A DNA stretch of 64,000 nt from Aurifilum marmelostoma (Eukaryota > Ascomycota > Sordariomycetes > Diaporthales > Cryphonectriaceae): positions 2,852,001-2,916,000 of the forward strand of contig JAMXSV010000008.1 of assembly GCA_027559495.1 (NCBI GenBank), given 5' to 3'. Both the position numbers and the translations under genes were made by a program. Positions 48,363 through 59,477 of the stretch are shown here, one piece after another. Within the stretch, counting starts at the first letter, position 1; every line of letters starts with the position of its first letter. The notes beneath the pieces were generated by a model. The model had not been told where the DNA came from. It made no database searches and worked only from the letters and a program-made list of their open reading frames with translations.

Positions 48363-49134
48363 ATGGTCGGAGACTTTGGCCGGCTCGACTACGTCGTTAA
48401 TGCCGCCGAAGTGAGTGATGGCCGATAGACCCAGAAAGATCCAATTGAGAGGCATCTACATAACGAGAACTCATAAAGATAAATCAGGTCGACGAATGTG
48501 CACGCTCCCATCGCGGAGACGGACATTGTTGATTAATTATGACCGCTTCATACCATCAACGCTCGTGGCAACCTGGTATGTGTACGTGCACAGATTGCTG
48601 CTATGCTTAAACAAAAGCCCAAGACATGGACCAGTCGGAACGGCACGCGCGACATTGGTCGTGGCGTGATCGTCAACATTGCCTCGGCCAAGTCGTACGT
48701 CGGCCTACCTGGCAAGGGTTCCTACACCATCTCCAGGCATGCATTCATGGTAATCACCAAGATGGCATGGACTTAAGTACCAAAACATTACCCTGTCTCT
48801 TATTTCCTCCCCACACGAAGATCGTTAGAAACTTGTGAAGATTGCCACCCGCTGACTGGTCATTACCCTGGAAGCTATGAATTACTGTCCTGAGGCCATT
48901 TAGTTCAATGCCATCTGTCCGACCTAGGTCCGCACGCCTCTGCTGGACGAGAAATTGAAGAAGAACCCCGAGGTCCAGGGCATGATCTCTGGCGTCGTAC
49001 CCATCAAGCGTGCGGTCGATTGTGAGGAAGTGTCTGATACTATTGCTTATCTGTGCAGCCCAGCTGCGAGCTGTGTCAATGGCACAGGTGTGCTCATCGA
49101 TGCAGGTGTGACCACTACAGTGCGCCTGTTCTGA
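48363..49134 (+). pseudogene. Decayed short-chain dehydrogenase
   Basis: Pieces of an SDR are readable in order: GDFGRLDYVVNAAE, then GVIVNIASAKSYVGLPGKGSY with SYTISR in place of the YxxxK motif, then FNAICPT and VRTPLLDEKLKK, and a C-terminal part with IAYLCSPAASCVNGTGVLIDAG ending at the stop at 49132-49134. The N-terminal Rossmann part is missing. In-frame stops occur at 48774-48776, 48901-48903 and 48925-48927. The last is consistent with CAG to TAG, a C-to-T change in CpA. The active-site Lys is Arg. It is not functional. It may have belonged with the neighbouring decayed transporter. Confidence 0.75.
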
Positions 49135-49554
49135 GAGGAAGTGGTTACGGAAGTAACCATGTAGGACACAATTTACACCGGGGGATTGTATAAGTCAACT
49201 GTTATACCTTAAAAAGAAAATGCAAATTGAAGATGTCATTGCATTGACTAAGCAATGCTGCTAAGTTCAATGACGGATCTTATGTCCACGAATTTTCCGG
49301 ATTCCCTGATCAACGGCTGCCTAATTCATGGCGAGCATAATGAATTCTTGTCAACACATTCTGTTTGTACCGACTGAGCGAGTAATCACCGCCACACACA
49401 AGTCATTCCAAGTCATTTCCCTCTTTCGCTCTCCAGCTCCATGCGTCCAAGTACACAACACCTCTAGGAACATATGTCCCTGAACTCCTCGTGATCGGTG
49501 CAGAGTCCAGTCATTGCTTCTGAACAACAAGCACCAAAAACAGCATCTCACACT

Positions 49555-50645
49555 TCATAAACACGGATGGAACCACCGAGAGCGCGCAGGCGGTATGACC
49601 ATGGTGAATACTTTGTCGATGCTCTCAATGGTCGCAATCAGCACGCGCTGCCGCTGGTCTAGAACAATATCATGGAAGAAATCGCCTTCAAACTCCGTGA
49701 CGGCTTCTTGCACAGCGCTATTACGTGATATGTCGGGCAGGATTCGAGCAGTGTTATCGATCGACTCGTTTAGAAAGATACTGTTAGACATTATTAAGGC
49801 TAAGGTGACGCCCTCGACCTAACCGATGCCGATAGAGGCTATAGAGGCTGAGGCCTGCGCCATCCGCATTGGCGCCGCGTTGCCCTGGGCGATGGCTAAT
49901 CCGGCCTGCGAGAACAGCCCGACGCTGAGTGCCGTAAGGATAGGATAGCTGTATTTACGCGCGCCGCTCGCCCCAGAGTCGATCGCCTACAGCAGCTCGC
50001 TGCCAATAAGGGTCAATGCTGATCCGACCAGATACTCCACCACGGCATGTAGTATTCAACTTGCACCGTAATACTGCCATTGAGCATGACAGCAAAGACT
50101 AGCAGCAGCACGAACGGAAGGGGTAGAACGCTTCTATGCATAGCTGATACGTCCTTCGCCAACTGGAAATAGAGCGGGATGGAATAGACTGGCACCGTGA
50201 CGTCGACCTGTGCGCTCGCCATCTGCGCAAATAGAATATTCATTTCCCAGGACTTCAGGAGGGATGCAGGAAAGAGGCGATGTTCAGGTGTTGTGAAGAG
50301 GGAGAAACGCTGTTGCAGGATGAAGACAATCCACAAGACGCCAGTGGTGACAAGGAGGCCTATGATCTGGCCGCTGTTTCAGGCGTAGACGCTACCTCCA
50401 AAAGAGATGGTCATTACGAGAGTCGTGATGGCGCTGGCGCTGAGCACTGCTCCTACCAGGTCTAAGCTCTTCGCTCGCAGGACAACTCCGCAGCCGTCGG
50501 GGTGGTGAGATACAGCTGCTGGTAGGAGGAAGGCATAGATAGCCGCAGCGAGACCTCCGATGCAGAGATTAATGTAGAGGATTATCTCTAGGAAGCCAAG
50601 CTGTCGGTGGACGCTCCGCCGGTTATGGGCCCAAGGCTTATTTTC
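49555..50645 (-). pseudogene. Decayed MFS transporter (DHA14, toxin-efflux type)
   Basis: Reading the minus strand, a DHA14-like transporter can be followed from LGPITGGASTDS through LCIGGLAAAIYAFLLPAA, SLDLVGAVLSASAITTLVM, SFGGSVYA and VPVYSIPLYFQ to a C-terminal part with FLNESI. It is interrupted by stops at 50588-50590 and 50582-50584 (where the family has Trp), 50379-50381 (family Trp), 49987-49989 and 49819-49821 (both consistent with Gln codons), plus a one-base shift near 50576. The N-terminal helices are not found. Several of the stops are G-to-A or C-to-T transitions, as RIP would cause. It is not functional. I describe the breaks only. Confidence 0.78.
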
Positions 50646-50989
50646 CCGGCGTCAGCGATAGCTTCTCGTCATCTCGTAAGTAAGACTAAGAGGGGCGGGG
50701 GGAAAGGACTTACATAGTACCAACATGCCAGGTCAGTCCAACAAATGCAAGGTCCATGCAGTGGGATCTGCGGGTGTTGCTCACCTCCATGATCATAGTC
50801 CCAACTGCGACCGTCCTGATCCGCGCGTGGTCTAGAGCTCTGCTACCGGTAACTTCCATGTCAAAGATTCCCACCAAGTTTTGGTGGGGATGATTGAACC
50901 GCGTTTGCGGCTGCCGTGTGTGTCCCTCTCTGTCTGCGCCCCCTGTTCTTCTTTCCACATCAATATCGTAATCTTTGGTCTCATCAAAT
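50646..50989. other. Spacer between relics
   Basis: No intact gene. The open minus-strand frame 50710-51123 has no protein-like features and overlaps a relic on the other strand. Confidence 0.35.
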
Positions 50990-51350
50990 TGACACATCTC
51001 TAGGCCATGAATATCGCCGTGTGTGGCACACGTCTGAAGCTGGTGGACTATGGGCTGGGGCTCCATATCGAGGCGGTGCCGCAAGAGAACATTGGTTACT
51101 AGTCTGGTCATTGATGTGATCATTCTGGTTATGCCCCTTCCTATGATTTGGTACCTACAGTTGAAGACGATACGCAGGATTCAGATCAGGGGGCTCTTCA
51201 TATGTGGATATCTGTGAGCGCCCCCCTCTGGCAGGACTGCGCAAGTTTGTATGTTCCGCTGCCTAGCATTGTTTGGAAGCGTTGTCGTGGTGTGTATTGG
51301 CCGTCTCATTGCCATCCTTCACACTGGCGATCAGCTCCAAGATGACCCCA
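50990..51350 (+). pseudogene. Possible relic of a rhodopsin-like integral membrane protein
   Basis: On the + strand the segment reads YGLGLHIEAVPQENIGY, close to the loop between early helices of the fungal rhodopsin-like (PF20684) membrane family, followed by stops and short hydrophobic pieces. Only a fragment is seen. Confidence is low because the match is a single short segment. Confidence 0.3.
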
Positions 51351-51944
51351 CATGGAAGACATTCGCAGATCCTCTATAATTACAATCGAAGCTAGAAACC
51401 AAAAGCATACAATACAGTGCAAAGGCAACGACCCCGGGATATAGTTGCACTGTTGGGAGTGGTTTGCGGTTCGCATTTTCCTTCACTCTGCCATCCCATT
51501 AACACGAAATTTTGTAATCAAAATGTTATTACATAGTGAGTCCTCTTTTTCTTTTATCCTATCTGATTTTTCTATAGGGGAGGGGGTTAGTAGCGGGAAA
51601 GAAAATTCCGCAACTGATATAAAACACAATAACACATTCGTACTACAGCTAGTAGATAAGACGAAAATAAAAGAATAACGCTATAAATACGCTTATCAAT
51701 CGCCTCCTCTTAATTAACTTCGGTCGGGCGTAATTTGGACTGCATTCTTGAAGCTTTGTAATCTCTTATCTCGATCGGCACTGCCTGCTTTAATACTTTA
51801 AATAATCAATCCTGGTAACCGCTGCAACGAGTAACTATAAGTATGTAGCAGCCCAACAGTTTCCAGAGTGTAAAGACTTCTCTACCTAGACTTACACATG
51901 CGGACTCCTTTTTATTTCTTATATCTTTTCTCCCCGTTCTTTCC
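51351..51944. other. Upstream region of nitrilase
   Basis: AT-rich, no gene. It probably contains the nitrilase promoter, including TATAAATA near 51682. Confidence 0.4.
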
Positions 51945-52961
51945 ATGTCGACCCCAGCCACGGCATCTTACACTCCGGCGCCCCGCACGATTAGGGTAGC
52001 GGCAATTCAGGCAGAGCCAGTATGGCTTGATCTCGCCCGAACCGTGGACAAAACATGCAAACTCATCGCCGATGCTGCTGCCAACAGCGCTCAACTCGTC
52101 GCATTCCCCGAATGCTGGATTCCAGGCTACCCATGTTGGATCTGGGCGCGACCTGTTGACCCGGACCTGGGTGTGCGTTATATACAAAACTCACTCCGCG
52201 TTGACTCTCCCGAAATGGAGAGAATACGCGCCACAGCTGCCCAGCACAACATCGCGGTAGTGTTGGGTTTCTCCGAGAATGATGGCCACTCGCTCTACAT
52301 TTCTCAATGCACCATCTCTGGCGACGACGGTGCAATTCTTATGAGACGTCGGAAGCTCAAACCCACGCATATGGAACGTACCATATTCGGCGACGCTTCA
52401 GGCAACAGCCTGCTTAACGTCACCGACCTTCCCGGTATAGGCAAAGTTGGCGCGCTCGCATGCTGGGAGCACATTCAGCCACTGCTTAAATACCACACCT
52501 ATCTGCAGAGAGAGGAGATCCATGTGAGCGCATGGCCATCCCTCGACCCATTCATCGAGGGAGGGGCTGGATTGTGGGGCATGAGCCGCGAGGGTTGTAC
52601 CGGGCAATCGCGACAGTACGCCGTCGAGAGTGGAGCCTTCGTCATACAGACCACGGCGGTGATTGGGCCGGAAGGGATCAAGCTGATGGATGTTGCTGGA
52701 GCACCCATCTTCAATAAACCTGGTGGTGGTTGTGCTGCTATTTTCGGGCCCGACGGCCGGCAGTTGACTGAGGCGCTTCCAGACACCGAAGAGGGTATGG
52801 TGTATTCCGACCTGGACATGACAAGTATCCTCGCTGTAAGGATCTTTGCCGATGCCTGCGGCCATTACAGCCGCCCCGATATGCTTTGGTTAGGGGTGGA
52901 TACTAGGGAGAGGAAACACTCGGAGACATGGGCTGACAAATCGGAAAAATCTGAGCATTAA
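51945..52961 (+). CDS. Nitrilase / cyanide-hydratase-type C-N hydrolase, cytosolic
   Basis: Hydrolyses nitriles to acids or amides. Single exon, 338 aa, a normal length. The catalytic triad is present: Glu56 in VAFPECW, Lys137 in MRRRKLKPTHMER and Cys173 in ALACWEH. The GGAGLWGMSREG and GGGCAAIFGPDG segments are also typical of fungal nitrilases. No signal peptide is seen. Cyanide hydratase and nitrilase cannot be told apart by eye; I favour nitrilase. It forms a three-gene module with the regulator and second nitrilase at 53295-57135. Confidence 0.92.
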   Translation: MSTPATASYTPAPRTIRVAAIQAEPVWLDLARTVDKTCKLIADAAANSAQLVAFPECWIPGYPCWIWARPVDPDLGVRYIQNSLRVDSPEMERIRATAAQHNIAVVLGFSENDGHSLYISQCTISGDDGAILMRRRKLKPTHMERTIFGDASGNSLLNVTDLPGIGKVGALACWEHIQPLLKYHTYLQREEIHVSAWPSLDPFIEGGAGLWGMSREGCTGQSRQYAVESGAFVIQTTAVIGPEGIKLMDVAGAPIFNKPGGGCAAIFGPDGRQLTEALPDTEEGMVYSDLDMTSILAVRIFADACGHYSRPDMLWLGVDTRERKHSETWADKSEKSEH

Positions 52962-53294
52962 AGTGGTTTTGATTTATCCGCACTCGTATCTACTAAGTAA
53001 TAGCTAGAAAGTCAGGACGGATTCCTTAGCAATAATTAATCATAAACACTTTAAAAGCACCTGCTAATAAAGCGGAACCGGCAGTAACTTCTGGGGTCGT
53101 AGCTTCAACGTAATAGTGACTAGTAGAAAAGTTTACTGTCAATTGCTTATTAGCCACTTGCGTACAATGCCAAAATTTCCCTATAGTCTTGTGCATAATT
53201 CGGTGCGGCTACATATACTCCCCATAGAATCCAAGCACATGCATACCTCTTAGGACTCGTGATATACAACCAAGTCGTTTTGTCTGGGGCAAAT
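52962..53294. other. AT-rich spacer between convergent genes
   Basis: About 330 bp of 3' flanking sequence of the nitrilase and the regulator. No gene is seen. Confidence 0.4.
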
Positions 53295-55352
53295 CTAGCT
53301 TATCACACCGCTACCGACTGCATAGCAGTGCATAGAGGGGGCGTCAATTACTGGGCTACTGAGATGCATCGGCAGCGCCCAGATGATTCCCCAACGCTGG
53401 CTCAATTCGCGAATCAAGCGCAGAATCTGGGCCGTAGGCTGCGGCCAGGTGGAACCCATGGCCTCGATAGCGTCTAAACAGGCCTTGAGGCCGGTCGAGG
53501 GCTTTCTGGACGCTGTCTCGTCCGCGGTGACTGATATTGTGAAAAGATATGCAAGAGCTCCGCGGAGCAGATAATAGATAACGAAGGGTGGTGCTTTGCC
53601 GAAGGTGTACGCCTTCCCATACAGTCGCACGATGCGTGTGATGGAAGCAGCCGAATCCAGAATAGTGTTGAACGCTAGACGAGAGGACGATGCGGCTACT
53701 TCGGAAAGGAACGGGCGGTGGATGGCAATAACGGATACGTGGTACGACATTTGCAGCAGAAGGATAGGGCGTGAGGTGTTGAGATCGCTGGGAAGGGTCA
53801 AGTATTGGCGATTTGTCGTGTAGAACTCGAGCTGCGCTGAGCGGGCTTGTGTCAAGATTAATGCTTTTCCCTGTTCAGGCAGACGCTGGAAGTCGAATGA
53901 GACACTAGTAGCACTTAGTTACAACTGATCGCAGGTCAATTCTGCAAGACTATCCGAGGGCATGAAGATAGAGCATTGGAATAATTACATTTTGTCCATG
54001 TATGTATCATGAATCTTCCAGATTTGGGTGAGCTTGTCAAAGATAAGCTGTTCTTCGGTGTGAGTCCCAGGAGGGTAAGCTGACTCGAATGGAGGAACTT
54101 GTAGTCGATAAGTTGTATCGATGCAGCTCCGCCCGAGGATAGCGACAGCCAATCTGAATATTGGAAAGATGACATAAGCACTTGATAAGTGATGTGCAGC
54201 CGAAACGCAAGAGCATACCTATCAACAAAGTAGAACGACCAGAACGTTGCGATCTCTGCTCGTACATCTTGCGCAGCAAACCCATGAACAGCAATCATTT
54301 TGCAACTGACGGCGGGCATTCCAAGATGCACAACGAGGCCAGCAGCAAGACCTGTGACATGTCAGAATGCGAGATAATCGAGTGTTTCGAGTCATTTTCC
54401 ACTCACTTAGATACATCCAGCCCATGTCATTATCACCAAGCATCAGTTCTCTCAAAGCCAGCATAGACAGTGTCCGCACAAGTGTATGGTTAGGCTGTGT
54501 ACGGTAGCAGGAGAAGACGAGCCCCTGAGCATGGAGGCTAAAGGCAGCTCCGGATGTAGTTGCATCGATTCCCGTGGAATAGCAGGCGCCTAGGGCGAAC
54601 GCTGCGCTATAAAACGCATGCATATCCTGAGAGCCACCGATGTAGGGTGAAGACCTGCAGAAGGAACTCCGCTCAATGAACTGATAGTAAGGGTTGACAT
54701 GCTCGAGAAAAGCGTGTGTCAGCTGTGCAAGCAATACTGTATTGCCCATATAGTACTCTAGCATTACGCTATGGAGCTCTGACGTGTTTGTTGTATAGTT
54801 CATAGCTCGGCTGAAACTGGTAGCAGGTAGGTCTGATGCAAAGGATAAGAAACTGCTTGGGCCTATAATTGATTGGACGCCGCTCGAAGGGAGTGTCATT
54901 TTCCACCGAATTGCAGCGAAATCCTCTGCAGCAGCAGGATTCGTGAACTTCGACCATGCGGCTTCCGCTATCTTCCGGGGAACGTATGCACGGTGTTCGA
55001 GGGCTGCTGTTGTCGTCGTTGATCCAGATGAGCCCACAGAGGGGGGCCCGGTCTGGAGTTGGTGGACAAGCGTCGTCAAGGTCTTAACCTGGTCTTCGAG
55101 TGCCCGTACATATTCTTGCCGGGGAGGTTTTTGCCTGCGCATAGGACCGCACAGTCCATCAATTAAACGAATAGTGAGTTTGATATGATGTTCGGCTTAC
55201 CTCTGAGACAAGCGTTGTGAGCGGAAAACACAAACTCGGTTCCTGGACTTGCACTCCGAGCAGACAGGTTGAGTGCAGTCGCATTTCCTCTTACCTTTAC
55301 GACATTGCTCACATGCAATGAACGCTCGCTTCCGCGTCTCCGTATCGCCCAT
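53295..55352 (-). CDS. Zn2Cys6 transcription factor with fungal-specific TF domain; candidate nitrilase regulator
   Basis: Five exons (55352-55201, 55134-54407, 54351-54219, 54153-53989, 53904-53295) join in frame to about 595 aa. The zinc cluster has Cys 14, 17, 24, 31, 34 and 41, and the basic region follows the junction with exon 2. A short coiled-coil-like stretch EYVRALEDQVKTLTTLVHQL (about residues 55-75) suggests dimerisation. The fungal_trans region lies at about 150-420, including LRELMLGDNDMGWMYL and ATFWSFYFVDR. An upstream ATG at 55412 would add 20 hydrophobic residues; I preferred MGDTETRKR next to the zinc cluster. It lies between two nitrilases, the position of a pathway-specific regulator. 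Introns were inferred from frame; the last join (AT|TG) is the weakest. Confidence 0.85.
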
Positions 55353-55850
55353 ATCTGCTGTAGATTCTGGTGTGATATCTAAGAGGAAAGCTGAACAAGA
55401 AAGTACGAGCATTAATTTCTAGCCTAGCAAAGAACCTTATACAAAGATATAGATGAAGGAAGCGAACTGATCCGTTGTGTCGAAAGAGATAAGGAGAGGG
55501 AGGGTAAATACGAATCCGAGCAATTGGGCAAACAGTATAATAAGAAAAGAGAACCTAACCGAATCTCCGTACTGCAGCCCCCACTTTTAAAATTCTCCTT
55601 ATCACGAGCTAGATGCGCTTGTTATCAGCTAGCGAAGTGTAATCACGCGTGTTAATACATTAGTTAGCGTAAAGCTTCATCTTCGCCTAACTTAATACGA
55701 AACCACCAAAGTTCTACGTCTATAGATATTGCTAAAGCTCCAGCACACTAAACAATGAGAGAGCTGTCTACGAAGATGAAACCCCATTTGCATTTACCGA
55801 AGATATTTTCGGCAATACCGCACGGGATGAAAAAATGGGGCATTGGCGGC
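55353..55850. other. Upstream region of regulator, 3' flank of secreted nitrilase
   Basis: About 500 bp, AT-rich, no gene. The regulator promoter is likely here. Confidence 0.4.
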
Positions 55851-57135
55851 TTAAGAAGTGATGGACTCGATGCTGTGGATCTCATGATCGAAGAAGCTGC
55901 TGTTTACCTTCGGAATGTAAGCCGGGAATTCTGCAAGCATCTGTTGTAGCGCAGCCCAGCTCTGCTCGCCATCAACATCGTAGGTAGCGTTGGAGAACTT
56001 CGTCGTGTTTATGGTCGTCGTAATGTATGGCGTGTTAGACGAAGCTGTTGCATTGGTGAAGTTGAGCTGGGCCCCAGCATTGAAGATGGCAGCGGTTCCA
56101 ACGGCAGGCATGATGACATAGGAACCGATGTTGACTGAATAGGTGCGCGCAGCTCCCGCGCTGACTTCAGGAGATTCCCACGCAGCGGGGTCTATGCCAA
56201 GATCTGCGGCATAGCTGGGAGAAAAGACATGAAGTATCAGCTTGGAGCACTTCTTGTCGTCAAACTGGCAACGAGGATACCAGGAAGACTCACGGAAATG
56301 CGGCGATGTGAATGTTCTCAATCTGTGCTTGCATAGCGAATGTCATAGATGGCTGCCGAAAGATATTCAAGAGGTTAGATATACGAAGAGGATTGTTCAT
56401 CAGATGGGGTGATTCAAAGACTAACGTGAAAATGTTCCCAGCACTCTAGCATGCCCATGCGTCCGTAGGGTGTTTGTATGACCTCTAACCCAGATATGTT
56501 TCCGTCTGACCAAATGTCACGCTCCGTTCCGGAAGGCCTCAACTTGCGGCGGTGCTTGAGTACAGATCCATCCGGCCCGACAAGGACCTGCCCCATATAT
56601 ATGTAGTCACCATCGAGTTCCGAGAATCCGAATGATCCGTACATGTGGGCTTCAGAGAAAGCCTGAAGTAGCAATTTGAACTCCGGGCTGTCCACAGACA
56701 TGGACTGATTCACATACTGGGCAATCTGGGCGGGTGTGTAGGCAGTATTGATAGCCTGGGATACTCAGATGTTAGGTGAAAAGAGGCTCAAAAAAATTAC
56801 CAATTTATTTGTGACAAAAGATTCTTGCAACTGACCACTGGGTAACCGGGGAAGTAAAGCTCTGGAAAGGCAATGAGGGCTACATCCTCACCGCTGGCTT
56901 GCTCAATGATATCCAAAGCCTGTGCGATGGTTGCATTCAGATCCAGATCAACCCAGGTTTTGTTCAGTGCAACTGGAAGAGCGAAATTGACTGGAGGCCG
57001 GTGAACGGCAGCAACTCTGAAGTTTGCGCCATCAATGGTCGTCGAGGCTTTGAAAGGCTTGCATGATGAGGTGGCCAATACAGGTGGGACGGCCGAAAGA
57101 ACCAACGACAATAAAGCAGTAGTGGTAGTTCTCAT
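55851..57135 (-). CDS. Secreted nitrilase-family C-N hydrolase
   Basis: Four exons (57135-56836, 56755-56426, 56352-56294, 56214-55851) give about 350 aa. A signal peptide (about residues 1-21, LLSLVLSAVPPVLA) precedes the hydrolase domain. The triad is intact: Glu92 in IAFPELY, Lys171 in KHRRKLRPSGTER and Cys205 in LECWEHFH. About nine N-x-S/T sequons (for example NKT, NQS, NFT, NTT, NSS) support passage through the secretory pathway. It differs well beyond recent duplication from the cytosolic nitrilase at 51945. A secreted nitrilase could act on nitriles outside the cell, for example from plant tissue (inference). The 3' end is fixed by a stop after SIESITS. Confidence 0.88.
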
Positions 57136-59477
57136 GATGATTAGGAGAATCGATCTGGCCCGCAAAACAATTGTTGAGAAGCTATAAAGGCTTCTTTTGA
57201 AATTTGGCTAGGAAGTAGAAACCTGCAATCACATCTTTCCAACATTTTAGACAGGCCTTCGCACTTATATATACTTTAGTAGATAGTCGCGAGGGTATGA
57301 TAAGAGGTCTTAGGGAAAAACCTTGACATTGCAATACTTTAAGAATAATTTTTATATAGAGAGATTGAATTATGTATAAACATAGAATTTGCGAATTCTT
57401 CCCTTAAGATAAGGCGGTTTTTACAAGGTAAATAGCTGATAAGCAGCGGACTTTGCATTTTCCGCAATTGATAATGCTACAGACGTACTATAAAGCTGAA
57501 AGGGATCTAGTCTACATGTGGAAAGCGAGTAAAGGAGTGGAGCGAAGCGGGTTCGAGCTGAGGTAAGGATAAGCAATACTTGACTCGCATCTAATGCCGA
57601 TGGCCAAGAAGAGATCTGCGCTATTGTTGTTGCAGATTTCCCAGAACGTGTATACTTTCATTACGTAGAGTACGAAGTAGGTCTGGGTTGTATTAATAAT
57701 TGGAGATAACTGGAATGGCGACTCTATTTTAGAAGGACGTCAGGCCTTATAGCTATATTTTAGTATAACAAGCTTCCAATAACCCTAACTTTGACGAGAC
57801 TACCTTAATAGATCTAAGTTCGCCTAGTGAGCTATACAATCTTTATATATAGGTTTATTATAGTCTAGGGATACATAGCCTATTATAATTACTACTCGAG
57901 AACGCTTCCTGCTTAAATAGAAGGTCTATGTGCTCCCTGTGAGCAATTATTCCCAGCCCCAGCATATGGAGCTTAATTATTAACCAAAAAATCTGCATTT
58001 GTATATTAGTACTAATTTAAACAATCCTAATGCACCGGGTCTATGCGATGATCTCACGGAGACCTTTATAACTAAAAAAATTTAATTAGTGTTATTTCAG
58101 CATAGAAAGTCACTAGTAAGAATGTATAAAGTTAATAATTTCGAAATAAGTTTTATAAAAATGTTACTTCCAGCTATAAGTAAAACACTAGGCAGGACCT
58201 TGCTTCTTGAGATAGTGCTAGAGCATCTTTTAATAAATCGCTAAGCAATCAGCACAATCAGCGTTTAACACTTCCTTAGCTCGAGCTGCGTTAGTTTTTA
58301 GAGTGTCCTAATTCAAAAATGTTATACTAGCAACTCTAAGACTTATTCCTATTACTTGTAATTTGTTTAACTATTAGATTAGGGCTCGTAAATGTTCTTA
58401 AGTAATTACTTTTTATAGAAGGCAATTCCCTATTTAGGAGAATTGGCATATTTCTGAATCTATGAGAATAAATTTTGAGGGCATCCGCTACAAATCATCT
58501 CTACAAGCTCTTCTGAAACGGGAAGCAAGAAGTTTGCTAACTTTGGACATAACGCACAATTTCCATTCTATTCACAAGATTTGAGTCATCGCAATGCATC
58601 TGCAATATCAATAAGTGAAATTTGAGACATTGTGTAGATACCTCTGATAATATGTTATGCTTCGCAAGACCGACTACGAAGTTTTAGTAATATTGGGGGA
58701 AAGGGGAAGGGAACACAAAACTCTTTATATCGTGTTCTTCGAACAGATATCAAGTAGTTATTGGTTTCAAATAATCTACTAGTATAGGTTACTAGTGCCA
58801 GTAAGCCATCTTAGGGTGATGCGAGCGCTTTTATAGTACCCCAAAAACCATATGTTATCTAGTTTGCGTGAGACTAAAACGAGCAAACGCTTCCATCCCA
58901 GAGCTAGCCCTTTTCCGAGTATACCTAGGTAGGCACAGTGGGCTTTATATTGAATAAAAGCTTCCCTTATCATCATGCTTACTGCTGCTCCTTCCAGCTA
59001 GCTATAGGCGGGACGGCGTAAGAACACTCTTAGCAAACCCTACAAAATGGTAGAACGGCCGCTTCAATCGCTTGACGCTGGCCCATATCCGACAAAAAGC
59101 CGGCGCTTGCATTAATTGGGAAATGCGCTTGACTTCCATGAGAGACCGATGTTCCAATGGGAAGTCATTTATGTTATTCTAGTCTGGACGAGGCATTCGA
59201 CAAATATATACTCGGGACAAGCGTTATATAGAATGTGCAAAAATTGATGCTTGCTAGGCTGCGGCTGAAATATAATAATACCGTAGAATTTGAATTCGAC
59301 CGTAAGCCGTTCAAGTTAGGTAAGCTTAGCTTACAAGAAGCGGGGTAAACCAGGAGGCAGACCAAATACGTAATACTACTCTTCTACCGCATTACTCTTT
59401 ATTCACCCTGCTGAAGTATCCATTTGCAACTCTGGTACCCAATGATTCTATAAGCAGTCAAACAAGTATCGAGCAAG
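57136..59477. other. AT-rich gene-empty block
   Basis: About 2.3 kb without a supported gene. Sequence from about 57250 to 58550 is very AT-rich with many TA steps and poor in open frames. Confidence 0.55.

Noticed and set aside
50710..51123. Open minus-strand frame of 137 aa near the relics
   Set aside because: His- and Arg-rich with no hydrophobic or domain pattern; it overlaps a more protein-like relic on the other strand.
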